From the NCBI GenBank assembly GCA_003116855.1, contig BEWT01000002.1, positions 1 through 64,000 of the forward strand: 64,000 nucleotides of DNA. Reading direction: 5' to 3'. The position numbers and the translations under genes are program-made. The notes under the pieces were generated by a model that saw only the letters and a program-made list of their open reading frames with translations, searched no databases and was not told the DNA's origin. This DNA comes from Desulfurococcaceae archaeon AG1. GTDB lineage: Archaea > Thermoproteota > Thermoprotei_A > Sulfolobales > AG1. Shown piece after piece: positions 53,349 through 62,179 of this stretch; position 1 is the first letter of the stretch; every line of letters starts with the position of its first letter.

Positions 53349-53741
53349 GTGGGGATTTTGGCTAAGTTTGACGAGAACAAGAAGAAAGAGATCGTGCAGA
53401 GGGCTATAGAGACTCTAAAGAAGATCTACGATCCCGAGATACCTATAAACATATACGACCTAGGGTTGATCTATGGTATAAATGTCGATGACGAAGGAGT
53501 AGTGACAGTGACGATGACGTTAACAGCCATGGGATGCCCCGTAGCAACCGAGCTCCCATACTTTGTTTACGAAAACCTGGTAAGCGCCCTCCCAGAGGCT
53601 AAGGAGGTCTATGTCGATGTTGTATACGACCCCCCATGGAATCCTACTAAAATGACCGAGGATGGGAGGAGAATGTTCATAGAGATCTATGGATACGATA
53701 TTGTCGAACAGTGGAAGAGGAGAATGGGGCAGAATCAATAG
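53349..53741 (+). CDS. MIP18/DUF59-type Fe-S cluster assembly factor
   Basis: A 130-residue DUF59 protein. The family core DPEIPINIYDLGLIYGI is near residues 28-44, and the conserved cysteine is in TAMGCPVATELP near residue 63. The end NPTKMTEDGRRMF is typical of the SufT/MIP18/PaaD group. These factors help mature Fe-S proteins, of which the window has several (PriL, OFOR, Rieske). GTG 53349 or TTG 53358 is the start. Confidence 0.9.
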   Translation: MGILAKFDENKKKEIVQRAIETLKKIYDPEIPINIYDLGLIYGINVDDEGVVTVTMTLTAMGCPVATELPYFVYENLVSALPEAKEVYVDVVYDPPWNPTKMTEDGRRMFIEIYGYDIVEQWKRRMGQNQ

Positions 53742-53812
53742 ATAACCTGGGCTATAATCCTAAGACAAGATAGCACCAGGGATCGCGGTCAACTGCCACG
53801 CTGTCTCTGATA

Positions 53813-54526
53813 TCAAGAACTCCTCTTACCCCTAATAGCTATAGCTATGTTTCTATAGATCTCGTTCAAAGCCCCCTGGATCCCCTTGGACTCATACTCC
53901 CTAACAACACCTGCCCAATCTATCCTCAGGATCAGAATCATGATTGTTATCGATATAGCTAGTAATAGGGGTAGCTGTATATATAGAGGAACCCCAGCAC
54001 TCTCGGCAATCTGTGTTAACCCTCTTCCAAAGAATACTATCAAGAGAGACACTATGCTCTTACCAATAAGGGTTGCAATGAAATAAAGCGATACGCTATA
54101 ACCGGCGAAAGCTATTGGTATGAGTATAACATCATCAGGTATAGGAGTTGACGTCACAGCCAGCACGAATAGAAAACCCCATTTCTTTATAAGCCTGCCA
54201 AATAGCTCGACATTCTTCCTATCACGCTCGGGAATCACTCTAGAAACACCCCTACCTATCGCATAGATAACAAGCTTCCCCACAGTAGCCCCTACCCCAG
54301 ATACGAGTGCCAAGGCAGCTAGCTCTAGAGGATCTCTAGCTCGATAGGTATACACTAGTAGAACTAAATAGTAGGGGACAGAGGCGTAGGGTATCGAGTT
54401 GCCTATCATTGATAATAGGAGTATAAGGGCATATGGGTTACCCTCTAGTGTATTAATCAGCACCTCGAGACCCTCTGTAAATGCCTCTGTGAAGCTCCCA
54501 GCCATGTTCTTCACCTCTATATACAC
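53813..54526 (-). CDS. VTT/DedA-like membrane protein
   Basis: A 237-residue protein with five or six membrane segments. The region ALALVSGVGATVGKLVIYAIGRGVSR with a following FGRLIKKWGFLFVLAVTSTPIPDDVILIPIAFAGYSV resembles the glycine- and proline-containing re-entrant motifs of the SNARE-associated/VTT (DedA) family, recently tied to lipid scrambling or transport. The normal R-x3-P motif is only loosely kept. The first residues MYIEVKN may belong to the leader; an ATG at 54505 (MAGSF) is also possible. Confidence 0.68.
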   Translation of the reverse strand: MYIEVKNMAGSFTEAFTEGLEVLINTLEGNPYALILLLSMIGNSIPYASVPYYLVLLVYTYRARDPLELAALALVSGVGATVGKLVIYAIGRGVSRVIPERDRKNVELFGRLIKKWGFLFVLAVTSTPIPDDVILIPIAFAGYSVSLYFIATLIGKSIVSLLIVFFGRGLTQIAESAGVPLYIQLPLLLAISITIMILILRIDWAGVVREYESKGIQGALNEIYRNIAIAIRGKRSS

Positions 54527-54722
54527 AGGCAGATATAAAAGCTGGTAGTTCTGAAGAAGATAATAATTTTAAAATACAGGTTATAGGACAACTAAGAGCT
54601 GCAAAAGAGTTGATAATAATCGCTATAGATTTTTATGAAAGCCGAAACCACACGCCACGATAGTTTTTAATGTTAAAGCGGATCTCTGTTTCTTTATTGC
54701 ATGAATATAAAGGATAAAGGAT

Positions 54723-56456
54723 CTAGAATCTTAGATACTCGGGCCTCTCTTTCTGGGCCTTTTCTCTAGCCTCTGCAATGATCTTTTCTATTCTTTCTAT
54801 GAAGTCTTGGGGGAGTTTTTTGAAGAGGGGTTCTACTTTTCCTATTTTTCTCCCCGGTGGGATTATGAAGCTCTTTTGCGATGGGTATCTGGATCTCTCC
54901 AAAGGCTCTTCGTACCCCAGCATTCTCCATATTCTTCTAGCAGCATTAGGTGTTAATGGGTATAGTGTTAGGGCTAGGAGTGCCACTGTGTTTGCAGCGA
55001 TATACATGGTGGTTCCCGCTCTCTCTCTATCGATTCTAACCTCATCCCATGGGGCTCTTTTGTTGAGATACTGGTTCCCTGCTCTAGCTATCTCTAGTAT
55101 CTGTTCTGATGCGTGTTTGATCTTTGTTTTGAGCATACTATCTATATATTCTGAGTAGTGGAGCCACACACGATCTATGAACTCCTGGTCCGTGTTGTCT
55201 AGCTCTCGGGGCTTTGGTATTGTTGAGTCGAAGTGCTTCTCGATAAATGTTAGAACCCTGTTGATATAGTTACCAATATCGTCGTTGAGCTCTGAGTTAA
55301 CGATCTTAACGAACTCCCTCCAGCTAAAGTTAGTATCCCTCTCTTCAGGCCTTATTCTCGCTAGTGCGAACCTCCAGTAATCAGGATCATTTATTATATA
55401 TAGAGCCTCGTCAGCCCACAAACCGATCCTTCTACTCTTGCTGAACTTCTCCCCTTCGTAGAGGAGATACTCTGTAGCCGATATTATGCTGGGTAGCCTG
55501 TATCTCTCATCGCTTGCCATCAGCATTGCAGGCAGGATTACCGCGTGGAATGGTATATTATCCTTCCCAATAAAATAGATTGTCTTGGTGTTCTCATCGT
55601 ACCAGAACTCCTCAAAACTCCTACCACTCCTCTCAAGAACCTCCTTCGAGGCTGATAGATAGCCTAGAAGAGCTTCGAACCACACATATATAGTCTTACC
55701 CTCAGCCCCCTTGAAAGGAGCCTCTATACCCCAAGCATTATCCCTGGTAATCGATCTTGGTTTGAGACCCTCTTTAATCCATCTAAGCGAGTAGTTCTTC
55801 ACATTATCCCAGAGCTCTCCGTGGTTTTCGAGCCATCTCCTCACCTTATCCTCAAGCGCCCTTAGGTCGAAGAACCAGTGGGTGGTCTCTCTAAGAACAG
55901 GTTTGGATCCGCATATAGCACATCTAGGCGATATAAGATCTAGAGGATCTAGAAGGGCTCCGCAGCTATCACACTGATCACCCCTAGCGTTGGGATACCC
56001 ACACCTAGGGCATTTTCCCTCGATAAACCTGTCGGGAAGAAAGATCTTATCCCTCTCGCAGTATGGTAGAACCATCTTCTGCGTGAATATATAGCCCTTC
56101 TCCTCAAGCCCTAGCATGAATTCCTTGACAAACTTCTTATGAACAGGCGATTCTGTTCTAGAATAGTTATCCAGCTCTATACCCCATCTCCTCAGGATCT
56201 CTGTAACATATGCGTGCGCCTCATCAGTAAGTTTCCTAGGATCTATATTCTTCCTCCTAGCCTCAACCTCTATCGGCGTCCCATGCTCATCAGAACCCGA
56301 CACAGAAACCACATCCTCGCCAAGGAGCCTGAGAAACCTAGTCATCATATCCGCACCAAGCAAGTGCAGTATGGTGCCTAGGTGGAGCACGCTATTTATA
56401 TATGGCCAAGCAGCTGTAACAATCCACTTACCCAGTATCTTCCACCCAAACCTCAT
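54723..56456 (-). CDS. metG: Methionyl-tRNA synthetase
   Basis: Class I MetRS, 577 residues, charging tRNA-Met. The HIGH-type motif is LHLGTILH (about residues 24-31) and the KMSKS-type is KFSKS (near 330). The zinc-binding insertion has four C-x2-C pairs at about 134-180 (CERDK, CPRCGYPNARGDQCDSCG, CAICG). Catalytic SGSDEHGTPIE is present. No C-terminal EMAP-II/Trbp111 domain is attached. An N-terminal start later than 56456 is possible because the first eight residues precede the usual beginning (GKWIVTAAWPY). Confidence 0.95.
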   Translation of the reverse strand: MRFGWKILGKWIVTAAWPYINSVLHLGTILHLLGADMMTRFLRLLGEDVVSVSGSDEHGTPIEVEARRKNIDPRKLTDEAHAYVTEILRRWGIELDNYSRTESPVHKKFVKEFMLGLEEKGYIFTQKMVLPYCERDKIFLPDRFIEGKCPRCGYPNARGDQCDSCGALLDPLDLISPRCAICGSKPVLRETTHWFFDLRALEDKVRRWLENHGELWDNVKNYSLRWIKEGLKPRSITRDNAWGIEAPFKGAEGKTIYVWFEALLGYLSASKEVLERSGRSFEEFWYDENTKTIYFIGKDNIPFHAVILPAMLMASDERYRLPSIISATEYLLYEGEKFSKSRRIGLWADEALYIINDPDYWRFALARIRPEERDTNFSWREFVKIVNSELNDDIGNYINRVLTFIEKHFDSTIPKPRELDNTDQEFIDRVWLHYSEYIDSMLKTKIKHASEQILEIARAGNQYLNKRAPWDEVRIDRERAGTTMYIAANTVALLALTLYPLTPNAARRIWRMLGYEEPLERSRYPSQKSFIIPPGRKIGKVEPLFKKLPQDFIERIEKIIAEAREKAQKERPEYLRF

Positions 56457-57026
56457 ATACGAGGAAGCCTATATATCGGGCTATCGGGGATAAATAAAGA
56501 CTCCATGAAGCCCCTAGAGTCCTAAACTTACTAACCATAAAACATGTCTTTCAGATCTTATGGCAGTCTCTGTAACATTACACATAACCAACCATGCCAA
56601 CAGCCTCGGAATTATAAAGGGTTTGTAAGGGTTGGTATTAAACTCCATAGTTTTTACGAGAATCAAACCTAAGGCCAGGAGTACCTGTATGAATAAGCCT
56701 ACTCACACTATGGGTATAGATAAAGACCCAAGTGAGGGTTAAAAGGAAAAGTCGAGATGAGGGATCCTTGTAACACTAACCCAGATATGGATCTATTAAT
56801 GGGGCTAGGGCGAGGATCACTCAGGATAGGTCGATATCAAGGATACGGATTCCGATAAAAAACCTTATGTCCGTGAAGTCGTTGATTGAGTAGTTAGCGC
56901 CAAATAAGACCAGCTACCATTAAACCGAACCTCTAGCGTTTACCCACTAGCCGGCATATTTATCGTAATTTTATTATATGAAACCATCGTTATGTGTAAA
57001 CTCTATCTTTGTAACATGTGTTCTTC
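56457..57026. other. 570-bp intergenic region containing RNA-like copy D
   Basis: Between metG and the DUF998 gene there is no recognisable protein gene. The element at 56824-56934 (listed separately) is the only structured feature that I could support. The stretch 56620-56760 contains two similar GGGTT-rich phrases (GGGTTTGTAAGGGTTGG near 56630, and GAGGGTTAAAAGG near 56733). Confidence 0.5.
56824..56934 (+). ncRNA. Putative structured element, copy D
   Basis: The partner of 49841-49967. The tail 56875-56937 matches 49908-49970 in about 47 of 63 positions with no gap. Within it TAGC/GCTA (56895-56898 with 56913-56916) forms a small hairpin at the position where the other copy pairs TGGT/GTCA. 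The outer stem of copy C is weaker here (GTT/AAC and GAG/CTC with a bulge). Strand and boundaries are provisional. Confidence 0.4.
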
Positions 57027-57701
57027 TTATTGGAACCTATGTTTAATAACATATATCAGAGATGCCACAGTTAATAAAATGATCTCGTAGGCCTCGATAG
57101 TAGCTGCAGAGGGCCACCTGATTATAATCGCCCCTGAGAGAGCTGTAATAAATATTATTATAATAGTCGCTAGATAACCTGGGTATTTTCTAAACTCGCC
57201 TAAGCCGTATATGAGAAAACCTATGAAGGCTTGGATAAAGAACCATGTAGAGACAAACGTATGGGGCCTTGTCCCTGCCGGGAAGATCCCTATCAAGGCT
57301 AGAAAGATCCCGGCAATCGATATGTAGGATCCGCCTACAACACCGATCTTTGTTCTCGAGATCATTATCATATCAAGAGAAAGGAGGATTACAAAGATCG
57401 ACGCTACTATAAGCCCGTAATTATAGATCCATGGATCGTTGGCGCGAGATCCTCCCAAATCGCTGAAGGCGTCTCTATAGAAGTCAAACCATGTATTGCG
57501 GCTTATAGATATGAATGTGAAGATCCAGAACACTGCTGAAGCTATGATCCCTGAAACCCTCATTACTCCACGAATAACCCTGTAGATCGTGATCCCCCAA
57601 TAGATGTTCCCAACAGCTATATAAACAGGATGCCCACGATCCATAGGATCCCGTGTGGTGTTATTACCACCATATTTCCTTGATCTGTTTCCCCGCACCA
57701 C
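57027..57701 (-). CDS. DUF998-family membrane protein
   Basis: A 224-residue integral membrane protein with about six helices from residue 45 on. The sequence FYRDAFSDLGGSRANDPWIYNYGLIVASI, with conserved D-x2-SDLG in the first loop, and GIFPAGTRPHTFVSTWFF are hallmarks of DUF998 proteins. The function is unknown. The first 30 residues (MVRGNRSRKYGGNNTTRDPMD) are charged and not family-like, so a start within the next 40 codons (for example the methionine of RGVMRVSG) is more likely. Confidence 0.75.
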   Translation of the reverse strand: MVRGNRSRKYGGNNTTRDPMDRGHPVYIAVGNIYWGITIYRVIRGVMRVSGIIASAVFWIFTFISISRNTWFDFYRDAFSDLGGSRANDPWIYNYGLIVASIFVILLSLDMIMISRTKIGVVGGSYISIAGIFLALIGIFPAGTRPHTFVSTWFFIQAFIGFLIYGLGEFRKYPGYLATIIIIFITALSGAIIIRWPSAATIEAYEIILLTVASLIYVIKHRFQ

Positions 57702-57878
57702 TAATCCTTAAGTCGCTTAGAAATCCTGCAGGCAGATCTGCATTGTTTAGCTATACCATGATCCGTGAACCAGGGATAAAAGAGATCCCTGCGAGTCAGC
57801 AAAAGTTCTTTGATAAAGAAACAAACAACAAGCACAAGAGTATTGAGGATAGATGGAAGCGTATTAAGGATCTAGAGA

Positions 57879-57985
57879 TGATAAGTGCCACATCTATCAA
57901 GGTATCGTTGGAGGTCTATGAAGCTTATCATCGCCTGGCTTTATTATACCTATACATGCTAGATCGCCTATCAACTCTATCTTGA
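57879..57985 (+). pseudogene. Possible remnant of a VapB-like antitoxin
   Basis: A 35-codon frame from ATG 57879 to TGA 57985 begins MISATSIKVSLEVYEAYHRLALLY, which resembles the N-terminus of DUF217/VapB-type antitoxins (short strand followed by an EVYE-x-L helix). No VapC gene follows, and the frame runs into the THUMP gene on the other strand. Either it is a decayed antitoxin or a chance similarity. Confidence 0.25.
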
Positions 57986-58427
57986 TCACTCTGGAGGGGT
58001 TCTTAGGATCTGCTATTGCTAGCCCAGCCTTCTCCATCGAGATCCCCACAGCTATTTCAACAGCCCTACAGCTCTCGATCGCTGACCCTCTTTTTACACA
58101 CTCAACCCTCAACCTCTCCTTCCTAGAGAGTAGTTTTCTCCCAAGCTCTAGGCATGTTCTCACAATATCATCTATATCAGCCCTGCAACACCTATCTATC
58201 CTAACAGCCCTTGCTACAGAATAAGGGGGTCTTCTCCTAACCTCTTCGAAGATCTTGACGCTATCTTCTTTCGAGAATACTAGGAGAACGTCTCTATACT
58301 CCGTAGGGGTAACCCTTACATTGGGGTCAACCCTATATAGAAGATCTTCAAGCTCTCTTTTAGCCCTCTCCTCCTTACCAACCCTTGCCGTAACAATCAG
58401 TCTTGGATATTCTGCTACAGACTCATT
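57897..58427 (-). CDS. THUMP-domain RNA-binding protein with no ordinary start codon
   Basis: The minus-strand frame from about 58427 to 57897 encodes some 176 residues of an archaeal THUMP protein (COG1818-like, related to Tan1/THUMPD1, which aids tRNA N4-acetylcytidine formation). Readable features are PRLIVTARVGKEERAKRELE, RPPYSVARAVRIDR and the THUMP end GLAIADPKNPSRVIKIELIGD. There is no in-frame ATG, GTG or TTG before GTG 58163, which would delete half of the protein. An ATG at 58426 overlaps the rfcL stop but is in the wrong frame by one base. Either a rare start (ATT, CTG) is used or one base is missing. It follows rfcL directly. Confidence 0.72.
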   Translation of the reverse strand, partial: NESVAEYPRLIVTARVGKEERAKRELEDLLYRVDPNVRVTPTEYRDVLLVFSKEDSVKIFEEVRRRPPYSVARAVRIDRCCRADIDDIVRTCLELGRKLLSRKERLRVECVKRGSAIESCRAVEIAVGISMEKAGLAIADPKNPSRVIKIELIGDLACIGIIKPGDDKLHRPPTIP

Positions 58428-59832
58428 TGATAAACCTATCCAGCCCTACCCCCTTGCCGGGCTTCTCCTCCTTACGTGTCTTTGGCTGTTGCTCTGGCTT
58501 CTTAGCCTCGGTTTTTGCCTCGACTTGTTTTTTCTCCACAGACTCTCTAGATGGGATCTTTTTCTCAAGCTCCTTCACGATCGATATTACCTCCTTAGCC
58601 CTTGGCCCGGCTAGGTATTCGATCATCGTGTCACTCATCTTCATCCCAAGAGCTATTTTAGCAGCCTCTGTGGGGTTGTTTCTAAATATTATCATTAGGT
58701 ATGGTATAACATGGTTCTTAGCCGTGGACGTGGAGATCTTGTCATGAGAGGCGATCAGTCTTGCAATATCATCCCTAACTCCTCTAGCCTCTTTAGTCCT
58801 CATCATAAGCCTTATCTTCTCTGGAAACCTATAGCTAACCCATCTCCTCTCAGTACTCTTCTTAGCCATGGCAACACCAGCGCTCATCAGATCTATAGCG
58901 TATGACAATAGATCCCAGTTGCCCGTCTTCACAATCCTACCCATATAGACATCTGCTCTTGAGAGCGCTTCGTAGGCTCTCCATAGATCCTCAGGGTCTT
59001 GCATCTGGGCTGGTATGTTCTCATTAATCCATTGCATAAGCATCTCGTTATCAAGCTGGCTACTCCCAGCAGCTGCTTTAGCCGCTCTCGCACTCCTAGC
59101 ACTAAAGATCCTTCCCAGAGTCTCGAATGGGTTCCTCTCCCTATCCCTGTAGCCGAGGATCTCCCTCACATAGTCCAGGCTGATCTTCTTTACGCCTCTA
59201 GCAACAGACTCGAGATCGTTTATAGCTGATCTAAGATCCCCCTCAGATCTCCTGGCAATCTCTTTGAGAGCCTCATCATCACACTCGATCTTCTCTGAGA
59301 GACAGATCTTCTTCAAAAGCTTAACAACATTACCTTCGGAGAGTTTCTTAACCTCTATGGCTAGCGATACGTTCCTCAAAGGCCTTAGATTAGGCGACCA
59401 GGGATCATTGGCTGTCATTATAACAGGAACCCTCGTGATCTCTATAAGCCTGAGCACGGCTTCCAACCCACCAAGATCTGCTTTCGCATTTATCCCATCA
59501 ACCTCGTCTAGAAGTATAAGCCTTCTCCTCCCAAAGAGACCGGCCTTGTCGGCAGATGCTATGGCTATCCTCTCTATATCCTGCATCCTCCTAAAATCAC
59601 TTGCATTCATCTCGACAACCTCGTATCCAAGATCCCTTGCTAGGCACTCAACAAGGGTTGTCTTCCCAGTCCCTGGGGGGCCGTAGAGAAGAGCTGCTTT
59701 ATACTCTGTATTGGGGAATCTCTTGATCCACTCTATGAGTTTGTTCTTAGCCTCCTCTTGATCTATATAGTCTGAGAGGGTTCTAGGCCTGTACTTAAAT
59801 ATCCAGGGGATATTGCTACTTCCCAGTGCCAA
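58423..59832 (-). CDS. rfcL: Replication factor C large subunit
   Basis: The large clamp-loader subunit, 469 residues. The AAA+ ATPase module has Walker A LYGPPGTGKTTLVE (about 48-61), Walker B LILLDEVDGI (about 105-114) and sensor 1 MTANDPW. The C-terminal tail is Lys/Glu/Gln-rich and ends GLDRFIK, a plausible PCNA-interacting peptide. With four RfcS subunits it loads PCNA on primed DNA. It overlaps the end of rfcS by 17 bases and is followed by the THUMP gene. Confidence 0.95.
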   Translation of the reverse strand: MALGSSNIPWIFKYRPRTLSDYIDQEEAKNKLIEWIKRFPNTEYKAALLYGPPGTGKTTLVECLARDLGYEVVEMNASDFRRMQDIERIAIASADKAGLFGRRRLILLDEVDGINAKADLGGLEAVLRLIEITRVPVIMTANDPWSPNLRPLRNVSLAIEVKKLSEGNVVKLLKKICLSEKIECDDEALKEIARRSEGDLRSAINDLESVARGVKKISLDYVREILGYRDRERNPFETLGRIFSARSARAAKAAAGSSQLDNEMLMQWINENIPAQMQDPEDLWRAYEALSRADVYMGRIVKTGNWDLLSYAIDLMSAGVAMAKKSTERRWVSYRFPEKIRLMMRTKEARGVRDDIARLIASHDKISTSTAKNHVIPYLMIIFRNNPTEAAKIALGMKMSDTMIEYLAGPRAKEVISIVKELEKKIPSRESVEKKQVEAKTEAKKPEQQPKTRKEEKPGKGVGLDRFIK

Positions 59833-60835
59833 GCTTCCTCCCCAATAGCACGAGCCTTGCTAGAAAGGCGCTGAGCTGGATCTCGTCATCCGAACCCTCT
59901 ATGAGTCTATAGTTTATCTCACCAGCATAGTCAGCTATATATACTCTAAGATCCTCGTCTATCTTCACCTCGGGGTCGAAGATCTCCCTGTGGATCTGTT
60001 TTATAACATCGATCCCTGATAAACCGTATTCTATCATAACCTTCCTTAGCCTCTCCCTAGCCTCTGTAAAGTTACCCTCAAGAGCCAGCCGGATCATCTC
60101 CCTGATCTCTTTGGGATGGGCTAGACCCACAACCTTATAGACAGAAGATACTGTAACCTTACCCAGCGCGGCAGCTGCTTGCAATATATTTATAGCCCTT
60201 CTCATATCGCCCTCGGTTATATCATATATAGCATCCAGCGATTCTGGTTCATAGTTCACACCCTCTTTCTCAGCAATCTCCTTAAGCCTTTTAACGACAT
60301 CCTCCCTTGATAAGGGGCTGAACCTAAAGACAGCACACCTACTCTGGATAGGCTCTATAATCTTTGAGGAGTAGTTGGCCATCAATATAAACCTTGTTGT
60401 CGATACATACATCTCCATAAGCCTCCTAAGGGCTTGCTGAGCATCTGCAGTCATATTATCAGCCTCATCGAGTATTATCACTTTGAAAGGAACATCGCCA
60501 ACAACGGCAGATCTGGCGAACTCCTTAACCTTGGTTCTAATAACATCTATACCCCTCTCGTCAGAAGCATTCATCTCGAGAACATATCTCCTATAACCCT
60601 CGCCATAGAGGTCGTGGACAAGCGCTAAAGCCACGGTAGTCTTGCCAACACCGGGAGGTCCTGTGAAGAGTAGGTGGGGCATGTTCTTCTCCTTAACAAA
60701 CACCTTGAGCCTTGCTACAACATCGCTCTGGTTAACAACTTCATCGAGGGTTCTGGGTCTATACTTCTCAGTCCATAGTAGCTGCACAAGCTCCCCTGCC
60801 ATCAACCTTCCCAAAAGAATCTTGATAACAACCAT
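59816..60835 (-). CDS. rfcS: Replication factor C small subunit
   Basis: The small clamp-loader subunit, 339 residues (328 from the better ATG at 60802, MAGELVQLLWTEKYRP). RFC boxes are all present: WTEKYRPRTLDEV, Walker A FTGPPGVGKTTVALAL, Walker B VIILDEADNMTADAQQALRR, and the arginine finger in the SRC motif (PIQSRCAVFRFSPL). No intein interrupts it, unlike many archaeal rfcS genes. It heads the rfcS-rfcL-THUMP unit. Confidence 0.96.
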   Translation of the reverse strand: MVVIKILLGRLMAGELVQLLWTEKYRPRTLDEVVNQSDVVARLKVFVKEKNMPHLLFTGPPGVGKTTVALALVHDLYGEGYRRYVLEMNASDERGIDVIRTKVKEFARSAVVGDVPFKVIILDEADNMTADAQQALRRLMEMYVSTTRFILMANYSSKIIEPIQSRCAVFRFSPLSREDVVKRLKEIAEKEGVNYEPESLDAIYDITEGDMRRAINILQAAAALGKVTVSSVYKVVGLAHPKEIREMIRLALEGNFTEARERLRKVMIEYGLSGIDVIKQIHREIFDPEVKIDEDLRVYIADYAGEINYRLIEGSDDEIQLSAFLARLVLLGRKLGTGK

Positions 60836-61192
60836 TTATAGATAAGGACCCAGGCTCTACAGATTCTCAACCTGTTAGGCATAGTCCGGGCTAGCATTTA
60901 GTTCGTCTTATTATTGCATTAGTGATAGCATCGGGAGATTTTACTGAAACTTGTATAGCCAGCAAGAAAAACGAAGCATAGAAAGTCTCAAATTAGTTAT
61001 GACGTGCTCAGCAGGCTTGATAAAGCGATATCAAGCGCTTCTATAAGACCTTAACTATAAGCAAACACTATAAGCAAACCAGGTTATAGGGCATTATAAG
61101 GTTAGCTACACTAGGATTTTATTTCAATACGGTGGTCTGCAAGCTTCATCTTTATTATTAGCCCTGCTAATAATATATAGGGGTGTATACTG
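60836..61192. other. 357-bp intergenic region without a recognisable gene
   Basis: This lies between the divergent rfcS and a hypothetical gene. It contains a short direct repeat CTATAAGCAAAC at about 61055 and 61068. CTAATAATATATAGG at about 61165-61180 looks like a promoter element for the following gene. Nothing else is supported. Confidence 0.45.
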
Positions 61193-61795
61193 TTGCCTAG
61201 AACCACTGTTGCTGTTGATGATTCCATAGCGAAGAGAATCTCTACACTTGCTAAGAGGTTTAACCTCGTTATATCGAGCTTTTCGTCTGAAGCCCTGAGT
61301 GTTGCTGGTGATCTTCTTGAGATGGGCATGATGCCAAGGGATCTGAAGAAGCTCATGGTTGCTATGAAGATAGCCTCATTTGTAGATCCTGTAATACTTC
61401 CTATGGATCTCTTCGAGAGCCTCGTCACAAAAGCCTGCATGTGTGGCGAGCCCTGTATAGAGAAGCTTGACGAAGAGGTAGCGCTTTGGGGTAAGAGGGT
61501 TGGATCGATAATTAAGGGGTATTACGAAGGGGATATAGAGTCCTTAATAGAAACAGTCTCGAAGGCCTCTAAGGTTTTCGCACTAAAGGAGGTCTCTGTA
61601 GATAAGATAGCCCCCAACACCATGGAGATAAAGCTTGTTGGTGCAGGTAGAAGCGAGATAACAACAAGGATCACATATACGTTTATAAAAAACCTGTTTG
61701 AAGAGCTAGGCTATAACGTGAGCCTAAATAGCATGGGTGTTGGTGTAATAAAATTCACGGTTGAGGGAAAGAGAACCAACAGGCAAAACATCTAA
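61193..61795 (+). CDS. Hypothetical protein, possible ribbon-helix-helix N-terminus
   Basis: A 200-residue protein with no family that I can name. Residues 1-45 (RTTVAVDDSIAKRISTLAKRFN) resemble a ribbon-helix-helix-type DNA-binding segment. A cysteine group (KACMCGEPCIEK) is near residue 83. The C-terminal 60 residues look alpha/beta (MEIKLVGAGRSEITTRITYTFIKNLFEELGYNVS). A TATA-like box ends 15 bases upstream of the TTG start, which may mean a leaderless message and a slightly later start. Confidence 0.55.
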   Translation: MPRTTVAVDDSIAKRISTLAKRFNLVISSFSSEALSVAGDLLEMGMMPRDLKKLMVAMKIASFVDPVILPMDLFESLVTKACMCGEPCIEKLDEEVALWGKRVGSIIKGYYEGDIESLIETVSKASKVFALKEVSVDKIAPNTMEIKLVGAGRSEITTRITYTFIKNLFEELGYNVSLNSMGVGVIKFTVEGKRTNRQNI

Positions 61796-62179
61796 ACACG
61801 ATACACAATACTAGATTCCATCGAGCTTTATAATCGATCTATAACAGATACCCTCAATTTTAGCATGTGGCATGAGATCTGAGATATCATCGCTGTGCTT
61901 TAGTATATTTGCCCACAATATTGATCAGAGATCTTACGGGAAAATGCAAGATAGAGAGAAAATCCCAGTAAAGCAGGAGTATGAGTTAGAATCTGAAATC
62001 TAGAGGGCTAACGATGTAAGCCAACTAAAACTCCAACATAATACACCAAAACCTCAACATATACAGGTATAAAAATTTTTCTCTATGATCTTAATAATCC
62101 ATGGACTAGAGGAGTTGAGGATAAAGTAAAGGCCCTAGAGTATATAATAGTTATAAACAAATATATATCGGGGCTTTCG
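61796..62179. other. 384-bp intergenic region without a recognisable gene
   Basis: An A/T-rich stretch between two rightward genes. TATAAAAATTTTTC at about 62068-62081 and TATATAATAGTTATAAAC near 62140-62157 are promoter-like; the latter is about 25-30 bases before GTG 62180 and suits that gene. No RNA or protein gene is visible. Confidence 0.45.
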
